Source: Lentibacter algarum (GTDB lineage Bacteria; Pseudomonadota; Alphaproteobacteria; Rhodobacterales; Rhodobacteraceae). From it: a stretch of DNA of 64,000 bases. Positions 53,221 through 62,098 of this stretch are shown piece by piece (position 1 is the stretch's first letter; every line of letters starts with the position of its first letter). A model generated the notes under the pieces. That model was not told where the DNA came from. It did not search any database and was given only the letters and a program-made list of their open reading frames with translations. A program made the translations under genes and the position numbers. The stretch lies in contig NZ_JAHKQI010000003.1 in the NCBI RefSeq assembly GCF_018860975.1, positions 124,001 through 188,000 of the forward strand. Reading direction: 5' to 3'.

Positions 53221-54598
53221 ACAGCGCGTGCAGGCGCCCTTGTCGCGCATATGGGCCAGGTTCAACAGCGCCCACCTCAGGCTTGTCCATCACCCGCCGC
53301 GCCAGCACCAAAGCTACAGCCGCAAACACAATGCCCCCTGTTGCTTGCCCGAGCAAAACCCCGGGCGCGCCAAGCCAAGCCGAGCCGACAAGCACGAATG
53401 GAACGGTGCCCAGCGTGTGCCGCGCCCAGTTCACCCATGTGCTGTAAAACGGGTGCCCGAGGTTGTTAAACGCCGCATTGCCGACAAAGATCACCCCGTT
53501 GAAAAAGAACAACAGCGCCAGCGGGCCACAGAACAGATAGACAAGCTGTCGCGAAGTGCCTGTGGCTGAAAAGAGATCAGCCAATGGTGCGCGCGCCACA
53601 AACAAAACCAGCGCCGCGAAGAGCACGACGCACCCCGTGAAAACAAGCCCGTCGCGGAAAGCCCCTCGCACGCGGTCCATTTTGCCTGCGCCAAAGTTCT
53701 GGCCTATCACGGGGCCAATCGCGCCCGACAGCGCGAAGAGCACCCCAAAGGCCACAGGCGTCAAGCGGCCGACAATGGCCATGCCGGCAACCGCATCCGC
53801 GCCGTAAGCAGCCATTGAGCGGGTGACATAAGCCTGTCCGATCGGCGTCGCCAGTTGGGTCAGGATCGCTGGCATTGCGATCGTTGCCAGCGGCTTGAAA
53901 TCTTGTTTCATCCCCTTAGCGCCGGGCCATGCCAGCCCGCCATAGTCGCGCAAAAGCGGGTAGAACGCTGCAACCGCAATGCCGATACGCGCCGCGACCG
54001 AAGCCAGCGCCGCGCCAGTCAGCTCGAGGTCGAGACCGAAGATCAGGATCGGATCAAGCACCGCGTTGATCGCCCCGCCGATCAGCGTCGCCCACATAGC
54101 CATTTTCGCCGCGCCGTGCGCCCGCAAAATCGCCCCGCCGACCATGCCAACAAGCAGCAGGGGCAGGCTCGGAATAATGATGCGCAAATAGTGCGTTCCC
54201 AGTGCCAGGGTCTCGCCGCTCGCACCCAAAAGCTTGAGCAAAGCCGGAATGTTGAACCAGACCAATGCTGCAAACAACGCCCCGAAGCTGAAACCGTAAA
54301 TCAGCGCCGTGCTGGCCGAGCGCCGCGCGCCCTCACTGTCGCCCTTGCCCACAGCCTTTGCCACAAGCGCGCCTGTGGCGATCGCCATGCCGATGCCAAA
54401 AGAGGCGGTGAAAAACAGCACAGCCCCCGCGTAGCCAACCGCCGCCGCAAGCTCGTCGCGGCCCAGCATCGAGATGAAGATCATATCGACCAGATCAACC
54501 AGAAACACCGCCATTAGGCCGACCGACGAGGTCAGCGCCATCACTGTGATGTGGCGCATCAATGACCCTTCAAGGAAGACTGCGCGCTCTTGCGCCAT
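53204..54598 (-). CDS. MATE family efflux transporter
   Basis: The 464-residue protein has twelve membrane helices and the MATE pattern starting FLEGSLMRHITVMALTSSVGLMAVFLVDLVDMIF, with the second half repeating the motif. MATE pumps export cationic drugs or metabolites with Na+ or H+. ATG 54598 is kept because the FLEGSLMRH segment is typical of related proteins, although ATG 54559 has the better ribosome site (AAGGG). It follows gltX by 4 bases. Confidence 0.88.
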   Translation of the reverse strand: MAQERAVFLEGSLMRHITVMALTSSVGLMAVFLVDLVDMIFISMLGRDELAAAVGYAGAVLFFTASFGIGMAIATGALVAKAVGKGDSEGARRSASTALIYGFSFGALFAALVWFNIPALLKLLGASGETLALGTHYLRIIIPSLPLLLVGMVGGAILRAHGAAKMAMWATLIGGAINAVLDPILIFGLDLELTGAALASVAARIGIAVAAFYPLLRDYGGLAWPGAKGMKQDFKPLATIAMPAILTQLATPIGQAYVTRSMAAYGADAVAGMAIVGRLTPVAFGVLFALSGAIGPVIGQNFGAGKMDRVRGAFRDGLVFTGCVVLFAALVLFVARAPLADLFSATGTSRQLVYLFCGPLALLFFFNGVIFVGNAAFNNLGHPFYSTWVNWARHTLGTVPFVLVGSAWLGAPGVLLGQATGGIVFAAVALVLARRVMDKPEVGAVEPGPYARQGRLHALFNFRR

Positions 54599-54602
54599 GC
54601 GG

Positions 54603-55925
54603 TTACGCTTTAGCCTTGATCACCTGCAAGAGCGGCAGAAGCGCACTCATGTCAGGGCCGTGCTGCATGCCAGTCAACGCCTTGCGCAGCGGCATGAAAA
54701 GCCCGCGCCCCTTGCGGCCCGTGGCTTCCTTTACGGCGGCTGTCCATGTGCCCCAAGTGTCACCGTCATGCGGGCCATCCGGCAGCATTGCCAGTGCTTC
54801 GCGCACAAAGTCAGCGTCTTCGTCGTCGATCACCGGTTCGGCACCCTTGCTCATCAGCTCCCACCATGTGGCAAGGTCTTTGCGGGTGTCGATGTTCTCG
54901 CCTACCACATTCCAGAAGGCCTCCGCCTTGTCGGCTGGTACGCCAGCGTCAAAGATGTCCTCGCTGATATCCGAATAGGCAAATCCGTGCAGGTATTTGG
55001 CCGTCAGGGGCGTGAGATCGGCAACATCAAACTTGGTCGGCGCGGTGCCGAAGTTGCCAATCTCAAAGCCCTCAACAAGCTCGGCCATATCGCGGCAAAG
55101 CTCGGCCGGATCAGACGAGCCCAAGCGCGCCATATGGCTGAGCAACGCCATCGGCTCGATACCGGCTTCGCGCAAATCGCGCAACGCCAACGTGCCAAGC
55201 CGCTTTGAAAGTGCCTCGCCTTGCGGGCCCGTCAAAAGCGAGTGGTGCGCAAAGGCCGGAGCCTCAAAGCCCAGCGCTTGCATGATCTGGATCTGCGTCG
55301 CGGTATTGGTGACATGGTCTGCACCACGCACAACATTGGTGACACCCATATCCGTGTCGTCAACCACACTCGCTATCGTGTAAAGCACCTGTCCGTCGGC
55401 CCGAATGAGCACAGGATCAGACACGCTCGCCGCATCAATCGAGATATCGCCAATGATCTGGTCGTTCCACTCGATGCGCTCGTGATCAAGCTTGAAGCGC
55501 CAGTAGCCACCACGCTCTTCGCGCAGCGCGTCTTTCTCGGCTTCCGACAGTGACAGCCCCGCGCGGTCATAGACGGGTGGCTTCTTCATATTGAGCTGCT
55601 TCTTGCGCTTCAGGTCAAGCTCGGTCGGGGTTTCAAACACCTCGTAAAAGCGGCCAATCTCACGCAGCTTGTCGGCAGCATCCGCATAGCGGTCAAGCCG
55701 CTCTGACTGGCGCTCAACGCGGTCCCATGTCAGACCAAGCCACTCGAGATCTTCCTTGATGGCATCAACATATTTCTCTTCCGAGCGCTCGGGGTCTGTG
55801 TCGTCAATGCGCAGGATAAACTCACCGCCAGCCTTGCGGGCGATCAGGTAGTTCATCAGCGCAGTGCGCAGGTTGCCGACATGGATAAAACCAGTGGGTG
55901 ACGGGGCGAAGCGGGTGACAGTCAT
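54603..55925 (-). CDS. gltX: Glutamyl-tRNA synthetase
   Basis: The 440-residue class Ic enzyme has RFAPSPTGFIHVGNLRTAL (HIGH-like) and GEALSKRLGTLAL (KMSKS-like). It charges tRNA(Glu), and often tRNA(Gln) for later amidation. Its length is that of one of the two GltX paralogues found in many alphaproteobacteria, so a second copy may exist elsewhere. It is followed directly by the MATE gene. Confidence 0.93.
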   Translation of the reverse strand: MTVTRFAPSPTGFIHVGNLRTALMNYLIARKAGGEFILRIDDTDPERSEEKYVDAIKEDLEWLGLTWDRVERQSERLDRYADAADKLREIGRFYEVFETPTELDLKRKKQLNMKKPPVYDRAGLSLSEAEKDALREERGGYWRFKLDHERIEWNDQIIGDISIDAASVSDPVLIRADGQVLYTIASVVDDTDMGVTNVVRGADHVTNTATQIQIMQALGFEAPAFAHHSLLTGPQGEALSKRLGTLALRDLREAGIEPMALLSHMARLGSSDPAELCRDMAELVEGFEIGNFGTAPTKFDVADLTPLTAKYLHGFAYSDISEDIFDAGVPADKAEAFWNVVGENIDTRKDLATWWELMSKGAEPVIDDEDADFVREALAMLPDGPHDGDTWGTWTAAVKEATGRKGRGLFMPLRKALTGMQHGPDMSALLPLLQVIKAKA

Positions 55926-56082
55926 ATGAGCTCTCCGAAATAGGCTCGCGGTGTCTCATAGGCGAGCGGGATTGTCCAGATGTGGCAAGCCACCGCCGAA
56001 CCTGCTCAAATTTGCGTGAGTGGCGCTCATTGGTCAAAATTCCGCGTATACTGTAGGTTGAAACCTCAAAAGGAGCCAAGCC

Positions 56083-57015
56083 GTGACCCGCAGAACCTTT
56101 AACATCACTCGACGCCGTGCCTTGATGGGTGCCGCCGCCTTGCCGCTTACTGCCGCCACAACCAGCCCCGCTTTTGCCGCCGCCGAAATGATGGGCATCG
56201 CCACGACACGCTTTAACCGTGTGAAGCTAGGCAGCTTTGAGGTGACAACCCTCCTCGCAGGCACGCGTACGGTGCCAAACCCGCAGTCGATTTTTGGCAT
56301 GAACGCCACTCCCGAAGAGTTCGCCGAAGTGTCTGCCGCAGCCAACCTGCCAACTGACAAAGCGCAGTTCTTCTTTACACCGACAGTTGTGAACACCGGT
56401 GAAAAGCTGGTGCTGTTTGATACCGGCCTCAACGCCGGCGGCATTTCCGGTGCGCTCAAGGCTGCAGGCTATGAGCCCGAGCAGATCGACACAGTTGTCA
56501 TTACCCACATGCACGGCGACCACATCGGCGGGCTCAATGACGAGGGCATCCCGACATTCGTCAACGCCGACTACGTGACAGGCGAGACAGAGTTTGACGC
56601 ATGGGACACGGCAGCCAACGAAGGTTTTGAAGCCAAGATGCGCCCGCTGGCCGAACAAACCACGATGATCAAAGGCGGCGCTTCCGTCACCTCGGGTATC
56701 ACCGCGGTTGAGGCCTTCGGGCACACGCCCGGCCATATGGCCTACATGCTGGAAAGTGACGGGCAGCAGATGTTGCTGGCTGTGGATTTTGCCAATCACT
56801 ACGTTTGGTCGCTCGCCTACCCGGATTGGGAAGTGAAGTTTGACCGAGACAAGGCACAGGCCGCCGCAACCCGTCGCAAGCTGTTGTCAATGATGGCCGC
56901 CGACAAGATCCCCTTTGTCGGGTATCACATGCCCTTCCCCGGCATGGGCTATGTCGAAACCCGCGGCGACGGCTTTCACTTCGTGGCCAGCAGCTATCAA
57001 CAGTTGATGGATTAG
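56083..57015 (+). CDS. Tat-exported metallo-beta-lactamase-fold hydrolase
   Basis: The 310-residue precursor starts at GTG (AAGGAG upstream) with a twin-arginine signal (ITRRRALMGAAALPLTAATT). The mature enzyme has the MBL zinc motif THMHGDHIGG (His142, His144, Asp146, His147), then FGHTPGHMAY and AVDFANHYVW. It belongs to the broad MBL group that includes lactonases and arylsulfatase-like hydrolases; the substrate is unknown. Its TAG stop shares bases with the TAA of the convergent DUF1801 gene (57012-57015). Confidence 0.88.
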   Translation: MTRRTFNITRRRALMGAAALPLTAATTSPAFAAAEMMGIATTRFNRVKLGSFEVTTLLAGTRTVPNPQSIFGMNATPEEFAEVSAAANLPTDKAQFFFTPTVVNTGEKLVLFDTGLNAGGISGALKAAGYEPEQIDTVVITHMHGDHIGGLNDEGIPTFVNADYVTGETEFDAWDTAANEGFEAKMRPLAEQTTMIKGGASVTSGITAVEAFGHTPGHMAYMLESDGQQMLLAVDFANHYVWSLAYPDWEVKFDRDKAQAAATRRKLLSMMAADKIPFVGYHMPFPGMGYVETRGDGFHFVASSYQQLMD

Positions 57016-57440
57016 ACCGGATGCACCTTCCAGAGCTTGTCCAAGTCGGCCAGTCCGGCATGGACAAGCTCTTCAAGAACGGACAAATCAATGTCAGCTA
57101 ACTTGTTGATATAGAGACAAGACTTGCCGAGCCTATGCTTGCCAAGCCGTGCCATGATCTCCGGATAGCCCTGATATCCGGGCATGATGTAAACAACCGG
57201 CTTGGCCTTGCGCGGGCTAAAACCCGTGGCGAGGTAGCTGCCGGAATGGCCGCTGTCGTAGGTGTAGTAATAGCGGCCATATCCGATGATACTCTGCCCC
57301 CACATGCGCGGCTCAAAACCGGTGATGCGGGAGAACATTTCAAGCAACACAAGCCCGTCCGCGCGCCGCCCGGCTGGCGCGACCGCCCCGACAAAGTCGC
57401 GTGGGGTAACAGCTGTCACTTTGGTTTTGTTTTCGACCAT
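57012..57440 (-). CDS. DUF1801 domain protein
   Basis: From ATG 57440 (GGAGG upstream) the product is 142 residues with the YdhG/DUF1801 pattern: MFSRITGFEPRMWGQSIIGYGRYYYTY, then GFSPRKAKPVVYIMPGY and LGKSCLYINKLADIDLSVLEELV. The function is unknown. It lies 11 bases after the VOC gene and so shares the SoxR-type promoter upstream of that gene. Confidence 0.85.
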   Translation of the reverse strand: MVENKTKVTAVTPRDFVGAVAPAGRRADGLVLLEMFSRITGFEPRMWGQSIIGYGRYYYTYDSGHSGSYLATGFSPRKAKPVVYIMPGYQGYPEIMARLGKHRLGKSCLYINKLADIDLSVLEELVHAGLADLDKLWKVHPV

Positions 57441-57451
57441 ATCGCCTCCGA

Positions 57452-57832
57452 TCAATCGTATTCTACCACTTCCCACTCTGTTCCATCATGGTCTTGAAAG
57501 TAAAACCTGCGGCCCGGCTCATAGTCGGCGTGACTGTGAGGTGTTAAGCCTGCAGCCTTGACCTTGCTCTCGACGGCACTCAGATCATCAACAACTACGC
57601 CAATGTGGTTGAGGCCTCCTGTGGTGATGTAGCTGTCAATCGGCTGCACGCTTTGCTTGGCGTGCTGGTAGAGCGCCACATAGCTGTGCTCGCCACCGAC
57701 ATGGGCGCTCTCTCCGCTGTGAATAGCACTGCCGCGCCAGCGCACTTCCCAGCCGAACAAGTCGGTAACAAGTGCAATCGAGCGTTCCAAGTCGCTCACG
57801 GTGACATTCACATGTTCTAGAGTTGCGGGCAT
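57452..57832 (-). CDS. VOC family protein (glyoxalase/bleomycin resistance fold)
   Basis: The 126-residue protein has the beta-alpha-beta-beta-beta VOC repeat: TLEHVNVTVSDLERSIALVTDLFGW, then GLNHIGVVVDDLSAV and RRFYFQDHDGTEWEVVEY with metal-ligand-like His and Glu. AAGGAAAG precedes ATG 57832. It is divergent from soxR and its promoter contains the SoxR palindrome in a 19-base spacer, so it is a likely SoxR target. Detoxification of an electrophile is inferred. Confidence 0.85.
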   Translation of the reverse strand: MPATLEHVNVTVSDLERSIALVTDLFGWEVRWRGSAIHSGESAHVGGEHSYVALYQHAKQSVQPIDSYITTGGLNHIGVVVDDLSAVESKVKAAGLTPHSHADYEPGRRFYFQDHDGTEWEVVEYD

Positions 57833-57865
57833 TTTCTTTCCTTTCAAACCGTGTGTTCGAATCAA

Positions 57866-57896
57866 GGTATAATTACTAAAGTTAACTTTAGCTCAA
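57866..57896 (-). promoter_or_regulatory. SoxR-type promoter with 19-base spacer
   Basis: On the minus strand, TTGAGC (-35, 57891-57896) and TATACC (-10, 57866-57871) are separated by 19 bases, the unusual spacing of MerR/SoxR promoters. Inside lies CTAAAGTTAACTTTAG (57876-57891), a perfect palindrome closely like the E. coli sox box core. It should drive the VOC-DUF1801 operon, and its -35 overlaps the soxR ribosome site. Confidence 0.85.
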
Positions 57897-57906
57897 GGAG
57901 GAATTT

Positions 57907-58344
57907 GTGATTTCACCAAACGACATGTTGCCCATCGGGCAGATCGCCAAGCGCACTGGCCTCGCGGTATCGGCGTTGCGCTTCTACGAGAACGAGGGGC
58001 TGATAAAAGCCGTTCGCACCGAGGCTGGCCAGCGGCAATTCAAACGCGCCGACATCCGGCGGGTTTCGTTTATCAAAATCGCGCAGGGATTTGGCTTCAC
58101 TTTACCGGAGATCAAACAACGGTTGCAGAGCCTACCGGATGCACGCACGCCCAATGCACGCGACTGGCGGGTGATCTCGGAAGAGTTTCGCACCGCGCTT
58201 GATGCCAGGATCGCGGTGCTCACCCGCATGCGCGACGATCTTGACGGCTGCATCGGCTGTGGGTGTTTGAGCCTTGAAAAATGCCGCTTGTATAATGCTG
58301 GCGATGCTGTGGCTTCCAAAGGCACTGGTGCGCAGTTGCTTTAG
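57907..58344 (+). CDS. soxR: Redox-sensitive transcriptional activator SoxR
   Basis: The 145-residue MerR-family protein has the HTH PIGQIAKRTGLAVSALRFYENEGLI, a dimer helix and the [2Fe-2S] ligands Cys115, Cys118, Cys120 and Cys126 in CIGCGCLSLEKC. It activates when redox-cycling compounds oxidise the cluster. The start is GTG with AAGGAGG upstream. No soxS is nearby; in most non-enteric bacteria SoxR directly controls a few genes, here probably the divergent VOC operon. Confidence 0.94.
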   Translation: MISPNDMLPIGQIAKRTGLAVSALRFYENEGLIKAVRTEAGQRQFKRADIRRVSFIKIAQGFGFTLPEIKQRLQSLPDARTPNARDWRVISEEFRTALDARIAVLTRMRDDLDGCIGCGCLSLEKCRLYNAGDAVASKGTGAQLL

Positions 58345-58350
58345 GGATTT

Positions 58351-58423
58351 CGCGTTTTTTGCAAAACGCGACCAGCTGGGGGCGTTGCCCCCAGACCCCC
58401 AGGATATTTTAGCCAAGAAAAAG
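58351..58423. repeat. Paired hairpins and dispersed repeat copy 2
   Basis: Between the convergent soxR and nadE genes lie CGCGTTTT-TTGC-AAAACGCG (58351-58370) and CTGGGGG-CGTTG-CCCCCAG (58376-58394), followed by the dispersed 22-mer (58402-58423) that recurs at 50252-50273. The hairpins may end both transcripts. Confidence 0.6.
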
Positions 58424-58425
58424 AC

Positions 58426-60084
58426 TTAGCTCGGATCGCGCCAGCGGTTGACGATCGGGTAGCGGCGGTCGAGCCAGAAGGCGCTTTTGGTCAGGCGCGC
58501 GCCTGGGGCGGACTGAAAGCGCTTGTATTCGCTGATATAGATCAGGTGTTCGATGCGTTTGACGGTGGCACGATCATGGCCCGCGGCGACACACTCTGCG
58601 ACAGATTGATCGTTGTCGACCAGCCGCTCGAGGATATCGTCGAGCACTTCATAGGGCGGTAGGCTGTCTTCGTCTTTTTGGTCGGGGCGTAGCTCGGCTG
58701 AGGGCGGCTTGTCGATAATACTCACAGGGATCACCTCTCCCTTGGGGCCCATCATCCAGTCACGGTGGTTGTTGTTGCGCCAGCGGCATTGCTCAAAGAC
58801 ACGGATTTTGTAGAGGTCTTTGATTGGATTGTAGCCGCCGGACATATCGCCATAGATCGTGGCGTAACCGACTGCGACCTCGGATTTGTTGCCAGTTGTC
58901 AGGAGCATCTCGCCAAACTTGTTGGACATCGCCATAAGCAGCAAGCCGCGCAGGCGCGACTGGATGTTCTCCTCGGTCACGTCAGCCTCACGGCCTTCAA
59001 ACAAAGGGGCTAGTGTCTCGGTGACAGCGTCGCGGCCGGCTTTGATCGGCACATAATCGTAATGACAACCAAGCCGTTTGGCGATGTCTTCGGCGTCATC
59101 CAGCGAGGCTTGTGAGGTGTATTCCGAGGGCAGCATCACGCAGCGCACGTTTTCGGGGCCGAGCGCATCTGCGGCGATGGTGGCGACGATGGCTGAGTCG
59201 ATGCCGCCGGACAGGCCGAGAAGCACTTTCCTGAAGCCGGTTTTACCCATGTAGTCGCGCAAGGATTCAACCATGCAACGGTAATCCTGCTCCCACTCAT
59301 CAGGGTGCTCGGCGATCTCGCCTTTGCAAATCCGCCAGCCTTGATCCGTGTTCTCAAGCTCGACAACCTGGTTCACCGCGTCGAACGTCGGCATCTTGAA
59401 CGCCAGCTCTCCACCGGGGTTGAGGCCAAAAGAGCCGCCATCAAACACCTGATCATCCTGTCCGCCGACCATGTTAAAGTAGATAAGCGGCAAACCGCTC
59501 TCAACAACGCGCGCGACCATCATGTTCATCCGCACGTCAAACTTGTTGCGATAGTAAGGGCTGCCGTTTGGCACCAGCAGGAACTCGGCGCCGCTTTCGT
59601 CAAGCGTTTCAACCACGTCAACGTGCCAAGCATCTTCGCAGATCGGCGTGCCAATGCGCATGTCACCAACCGCATAGGGGCCGGCAATGTCGCCACTGTC
59701 AAAGATGCGCACTTCGTCGAACACGGTTTCGTTGGGCAGAAAGTGCTTGAGCACGCGGCTCAGAATTTTGCCACCACGCAGGATGTAATAGGCGTTGTAA
59801 AACCCGCCCTCGTCGATCGCAGGCCCACCAATGGCCAGCGTTGGCCCATCGGCACAGTCAACGGCCAAGGCTTCAATGGCGGCGATGGCTGTTTGGTAGA
59901 ATATCGGTTTTACAACAAGGTCTTGGCTGTTGTATCCGGTGATGAACATCTCCGGCAACGCGACCATATCAACGCCCTTCTCGCGGCCTTCAGCCCAAGC
60001 TGCGCGCGCTTGTGCGGCGTTGCCGTCAATGTCACCAACAGTCGGGTTGAGTTGGCATATCAGAAGGCGAAATTTGTCAGCCAT
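58426..60084 (-). CDS. nadE: Glutamine-dependent NAD+ synthetase
   Basis: The 552-residue enzyme makes NAD from deamido-NAD. It has an N-terminal nitrilase-type glutaminase domain (catalytic residues in MVALPEMFITGY, RVLKHFLPNE and IGTPICEDAW) and a C-terminal synthetase with the P-loop LLGLSGGIDSAI and KSEVAVGYATIYGDMSGG. ATG 60084 follows GGAGA. It completes the NadD pathway step seen at 36 kb. Confidence 0.93.
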   Translation of the reverse strand: MADKFRLLICQLNPTVGDIDGNAAQARAAWAEGREKGVDMVALPEMFITGYNSQDLVVKPIFYQTAIAAIEALAVDCADGPTLAIGGPAIDEGGFYNAYYILRGGKILSRVLKHFLPNETVFDEVRIFDSGDIAGPYAVGDMRIGTPICEDAWHVDVVETLDESGAEFLLVPNGSPYYRNKFDVRMNMMVARVVESGLPLIYFNMVGGQDDQVFDGGSFGLNPGGELAFKMPTFDAVNQVVELENTDQGWRICKGEIAEHPDEWEQDYRCMVESLRDYMGKTGFRKVLLGLSGGIDSAIVATIAADALGPENVRCVMLPSEYTSQASLDDAEDIAKRLGCHYDYVPIKAGRDAVTETLAPLFEGREADVTEENIQSRLRGLLLMAMSNKFGEMLLTTGNKSEVAVGYATIYGDMSGGYNPIKDLYKIRVFEQCRWRNNNHRDWMMGPKGEVIPVSIIDKPPSAELRPDQKDEDSLPPYEVLDDILERLVDNDQSVAECVAAGHDRATVKRIEHLIYISEYKRFQSAPGARLTKSAFWLDRRYPIVNRWRDPS

Positions 60085-60234
60085 GGGTGTCTCCGGCAGT
60101 CTTGTTTGGCGAAGATTTAGCAGAAAGCGCGCAAAGGGGAAGGCCAAAGCCTTTTAACAAGTTGCCCCTATCGCAGCTCTGGCATAGTTTTCTCTTACTT
60201 TGTGCTTTGAGCGTGCGAAGAAAAGAGGTGATTG

Positions 60235-61680
60235 ATGTCTGTTAAAAGAACTTTGCTAATCTCTGCTGCGGCGCTGATGATCGCGACTGCCGGCTCCGCG
60301 CAAGACAGCGGCACAAAGCAATATGACGATGGCGGTGTTTATGAAGGCACCTTCAAAGACGGGTTGCAACACGGCACAGGCACTTACCGCCTCCCCAACG
60401 GCTATGAGTATTCGGGCGACTGGGTTGAAGGCGAGATCAAAGGCCGCGGCACGGCACGCTTTGCCAATGGCTCGGTCTATGAGGGCGAGTTCGAAAAAGG
60501 CAAACCCCACGGCGTCGGCAAGATCGTATTTGCCGACGGTGGCACCTACGAAGGCGCATGGGCGGAGGGCAAGATCACCGGACAGGGCCGCGCCCAATAC
60601 GCCAACGGCGTGCGTTATGAAGGCGGCTTTGTGAACAAAATGCACCACGGCAACGGGGTGATGACCAGCCCCTCTGGCTATGTCTACGACGGCGCATGGG
60701 TCAACCACGCCAAAGAAGGCCAAGGCCGCATCACCTACCCTGACGGCGCAGTGTATGTCGGCCGTGTCAGCAAGGGTGCGCGCTCGGGGCAAGGCAAGTT
60801 TACGCGACCCGACGGGCTTGTCTACGAAGGGCTTTGGGCCTCTGATCAGATCGACGGCACCGGCAAGCTGACGCAAGCCAACGGTGATGTCTATGAAGGC
60901 GAATTTGCATCCGGCCGACGCGAAGGCACAGGCGAGCTGACATACGCGAACGGCGACACATATGTCGGCACCTTCAAGCGCGACAACCGCGAGGGCCAAG
61001 GTGTGTTCACAGGCCAGGACGGTTACCGCTATGAAGGCGATTGGCTTGGGGGCCGCATCGAGGGCAACGGCAAAGTCACTTACCCTGATGGCTCGGTCTA
61101 CGTCGGCCAGTTCCGCGCCGATCAGCCGGACGGCACTGGCAAGATCACCTATGCTGACGGCTCAACCTATGAAGGCGCATGGAAGGCCGGAGTGATCGAG
61201 GGCAACGGCACCGCGCGCTATGCCAACGGCGTCACCTATGAAGGCAGCTTTGTGAACGCCAAAAACGAGGGTTTCGGCATTATGACTTACGCCGACGGCT
61301 ACCGCTATGAAGGCGAGTGGAAGGCTGGCGAGCGTCACGGCAAAGGCAAGGCAACCTATCCCGATGGCACGGTTTACGAAGGTATGTTTGCCAAAGGTCA
61401 GCGTGACGGGAACGGAAAAATCACCATGCCCGACGGCTTCACCTATGAAGGCGCGTGGGCAATGGGCGAGATCTCGGGCGAAGGTGTTGCGACATATGTG
61501 AGCGGCGACGTCTACACAGGCAGCTTTGTCAAAGGCAAACGCCAAGGAACCGGCACCATGACCTATGCCACCGGCCAAAGCGAAAGCGGAACATGGACAG
61601 GCGGAGTTCTGGCGACCGAGGAAGCGCAAGACGAGGCCACCGACGCAGAGCCAGCAGAAAGCGCAACCGAAGGCAACTAG
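60235..61680 (+). CDS. Secreted MORN-repeat protein (18 repeats)
   Basis: The 481-residue precursor has a signal peptide (TLLISAAALMIATAGSA) and then 18 full MORN repeats of exactly 23 residues with the pattern G-x-x-Y-E-G-x-W/F-x-x-G-x-x-x-G-x-G-x-x-x-x-x-D/N, a degenerate nineteenth, and an acidic tail (EEAQDEATDAEPAES). MORN arrays form elongated beta ribbons that bind lipids or proteins. ATG 60235 follows GAGGTGATT. It is directly followed by an unknown gene at 61681. Confidence 0.9.
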   Translation: MSVKRTLLISAAALMIATAGSAQDSGTKQYDDGGVYEGTFKDGLQHGTGTYRLPNGYEYSGDWVEGEIKGRGTARFANGSVYEGEFEKGKPHGVGKIVFADGGTYEGAWAEGKITGQGRAQYANGVRYEGGFVNKMHHGNGVMTSPSGYVYDGAWVNHAKEGQGRITYPDGAVYVGRVSKGARSGQGKFTRPDGLVYEGLWASDQIDGTGKLTQANGDVYEGEFASGRREGTGELTYANGDTYVGTFKRDNREGQGVFTGQDGYRYEGDWLGGRIEGNGKVTYPDGSVYVGQFRADQPDGTGKITYADGSTYEGAWKAGVIEGNGTARYANGVTYEGSFVNAKNEGFGIMTYADGYRYEGEWKAGERHGKGKATYPDGTVYEGMFAKGQRDGNGKITMPDGFTYEGAWAMGEISGEGVATYVSGDVYTGSFVKGKRQGTGTMTYATGQSESGTWTGGVLATEEAQDEATDAEPAESATEGN

Positions 61681-62091
61681 ATGAGCCCGCTCGCGCCTGC
61701 TGACTGCCTGCTTGAAGCGCGGCCCTACGAGCCCTTCGTCACCCGTGAAGGCGCGCAATTGGTCTATCATTTGCCTGTCGAAAGCAGCGTTGTTTCAAAG
61801 ATGTTCAGCTTTGAAATCACCGAAGACGAGTTCGGCGTTTTGGACAACGACGCGCCGCGTTTCTACTTCCTCTTCGCGCTTCTGCACGAGAAGTATCAGT
61901 ATATGCCCCCCACCGGCGAGACAGGCTACGACAAGCTCTTCCCCCGCGTGCTGCTTGGCTCCGGCCGAGACGTCGAAGCCCTGCTCACCCATGCCGACAA
62001 AGCCGCAAACGGCGCAATCGCCGCACATGTCGCCGACCGCTTGGGGGCTGATTTCGACGCTCTGCGCGAAGGTGTGTGGTTTCAGATCTAA
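61681..62091 (+). CDS. Conserved protein of unknown function after the MORN gene
   Basis: The 136-residue acidic cytoplasmic-looking protein starts on the base after the MORN stop, so it is translationally coupled. It contains FFSFEITEDEF-like acidic helices (MFSFEITEDEFGVLD), a tyrosine-rich segment (HEKYQYMPPTGETGYDKLF) and HVADRLGADFDALREGVWF. No family is recognised. Tight coupling suggests that it works with the MORN protein, but one is exported and the other seems not to be. Confidence 0.7.
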   Translation: MSPLAPADCLLEARPYEPFVTREGAQLVYHLPVESSVVSKMFSFEITEDEFGVLDNDAPRFYFLFALLHEKYQYMPPTGETGYDKLFPRVLLGSGRDVEALLTHADKAANGAIAAHVADRLGADFDALREGVWFQI

Positions 62092-62098
62092 ACTGCTT

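Noticed and set aside
59305-60120. 271-codon plus-strand frame over nadE
   Set aside because: Antisense to NAD synthetase, no supporting signal.
60235-61680. Possible CRISPR or satellite array because of the regular 69-base periodicity
   Set aside because: The period is the codon image of 23-residue MORN repeats within one open frame.
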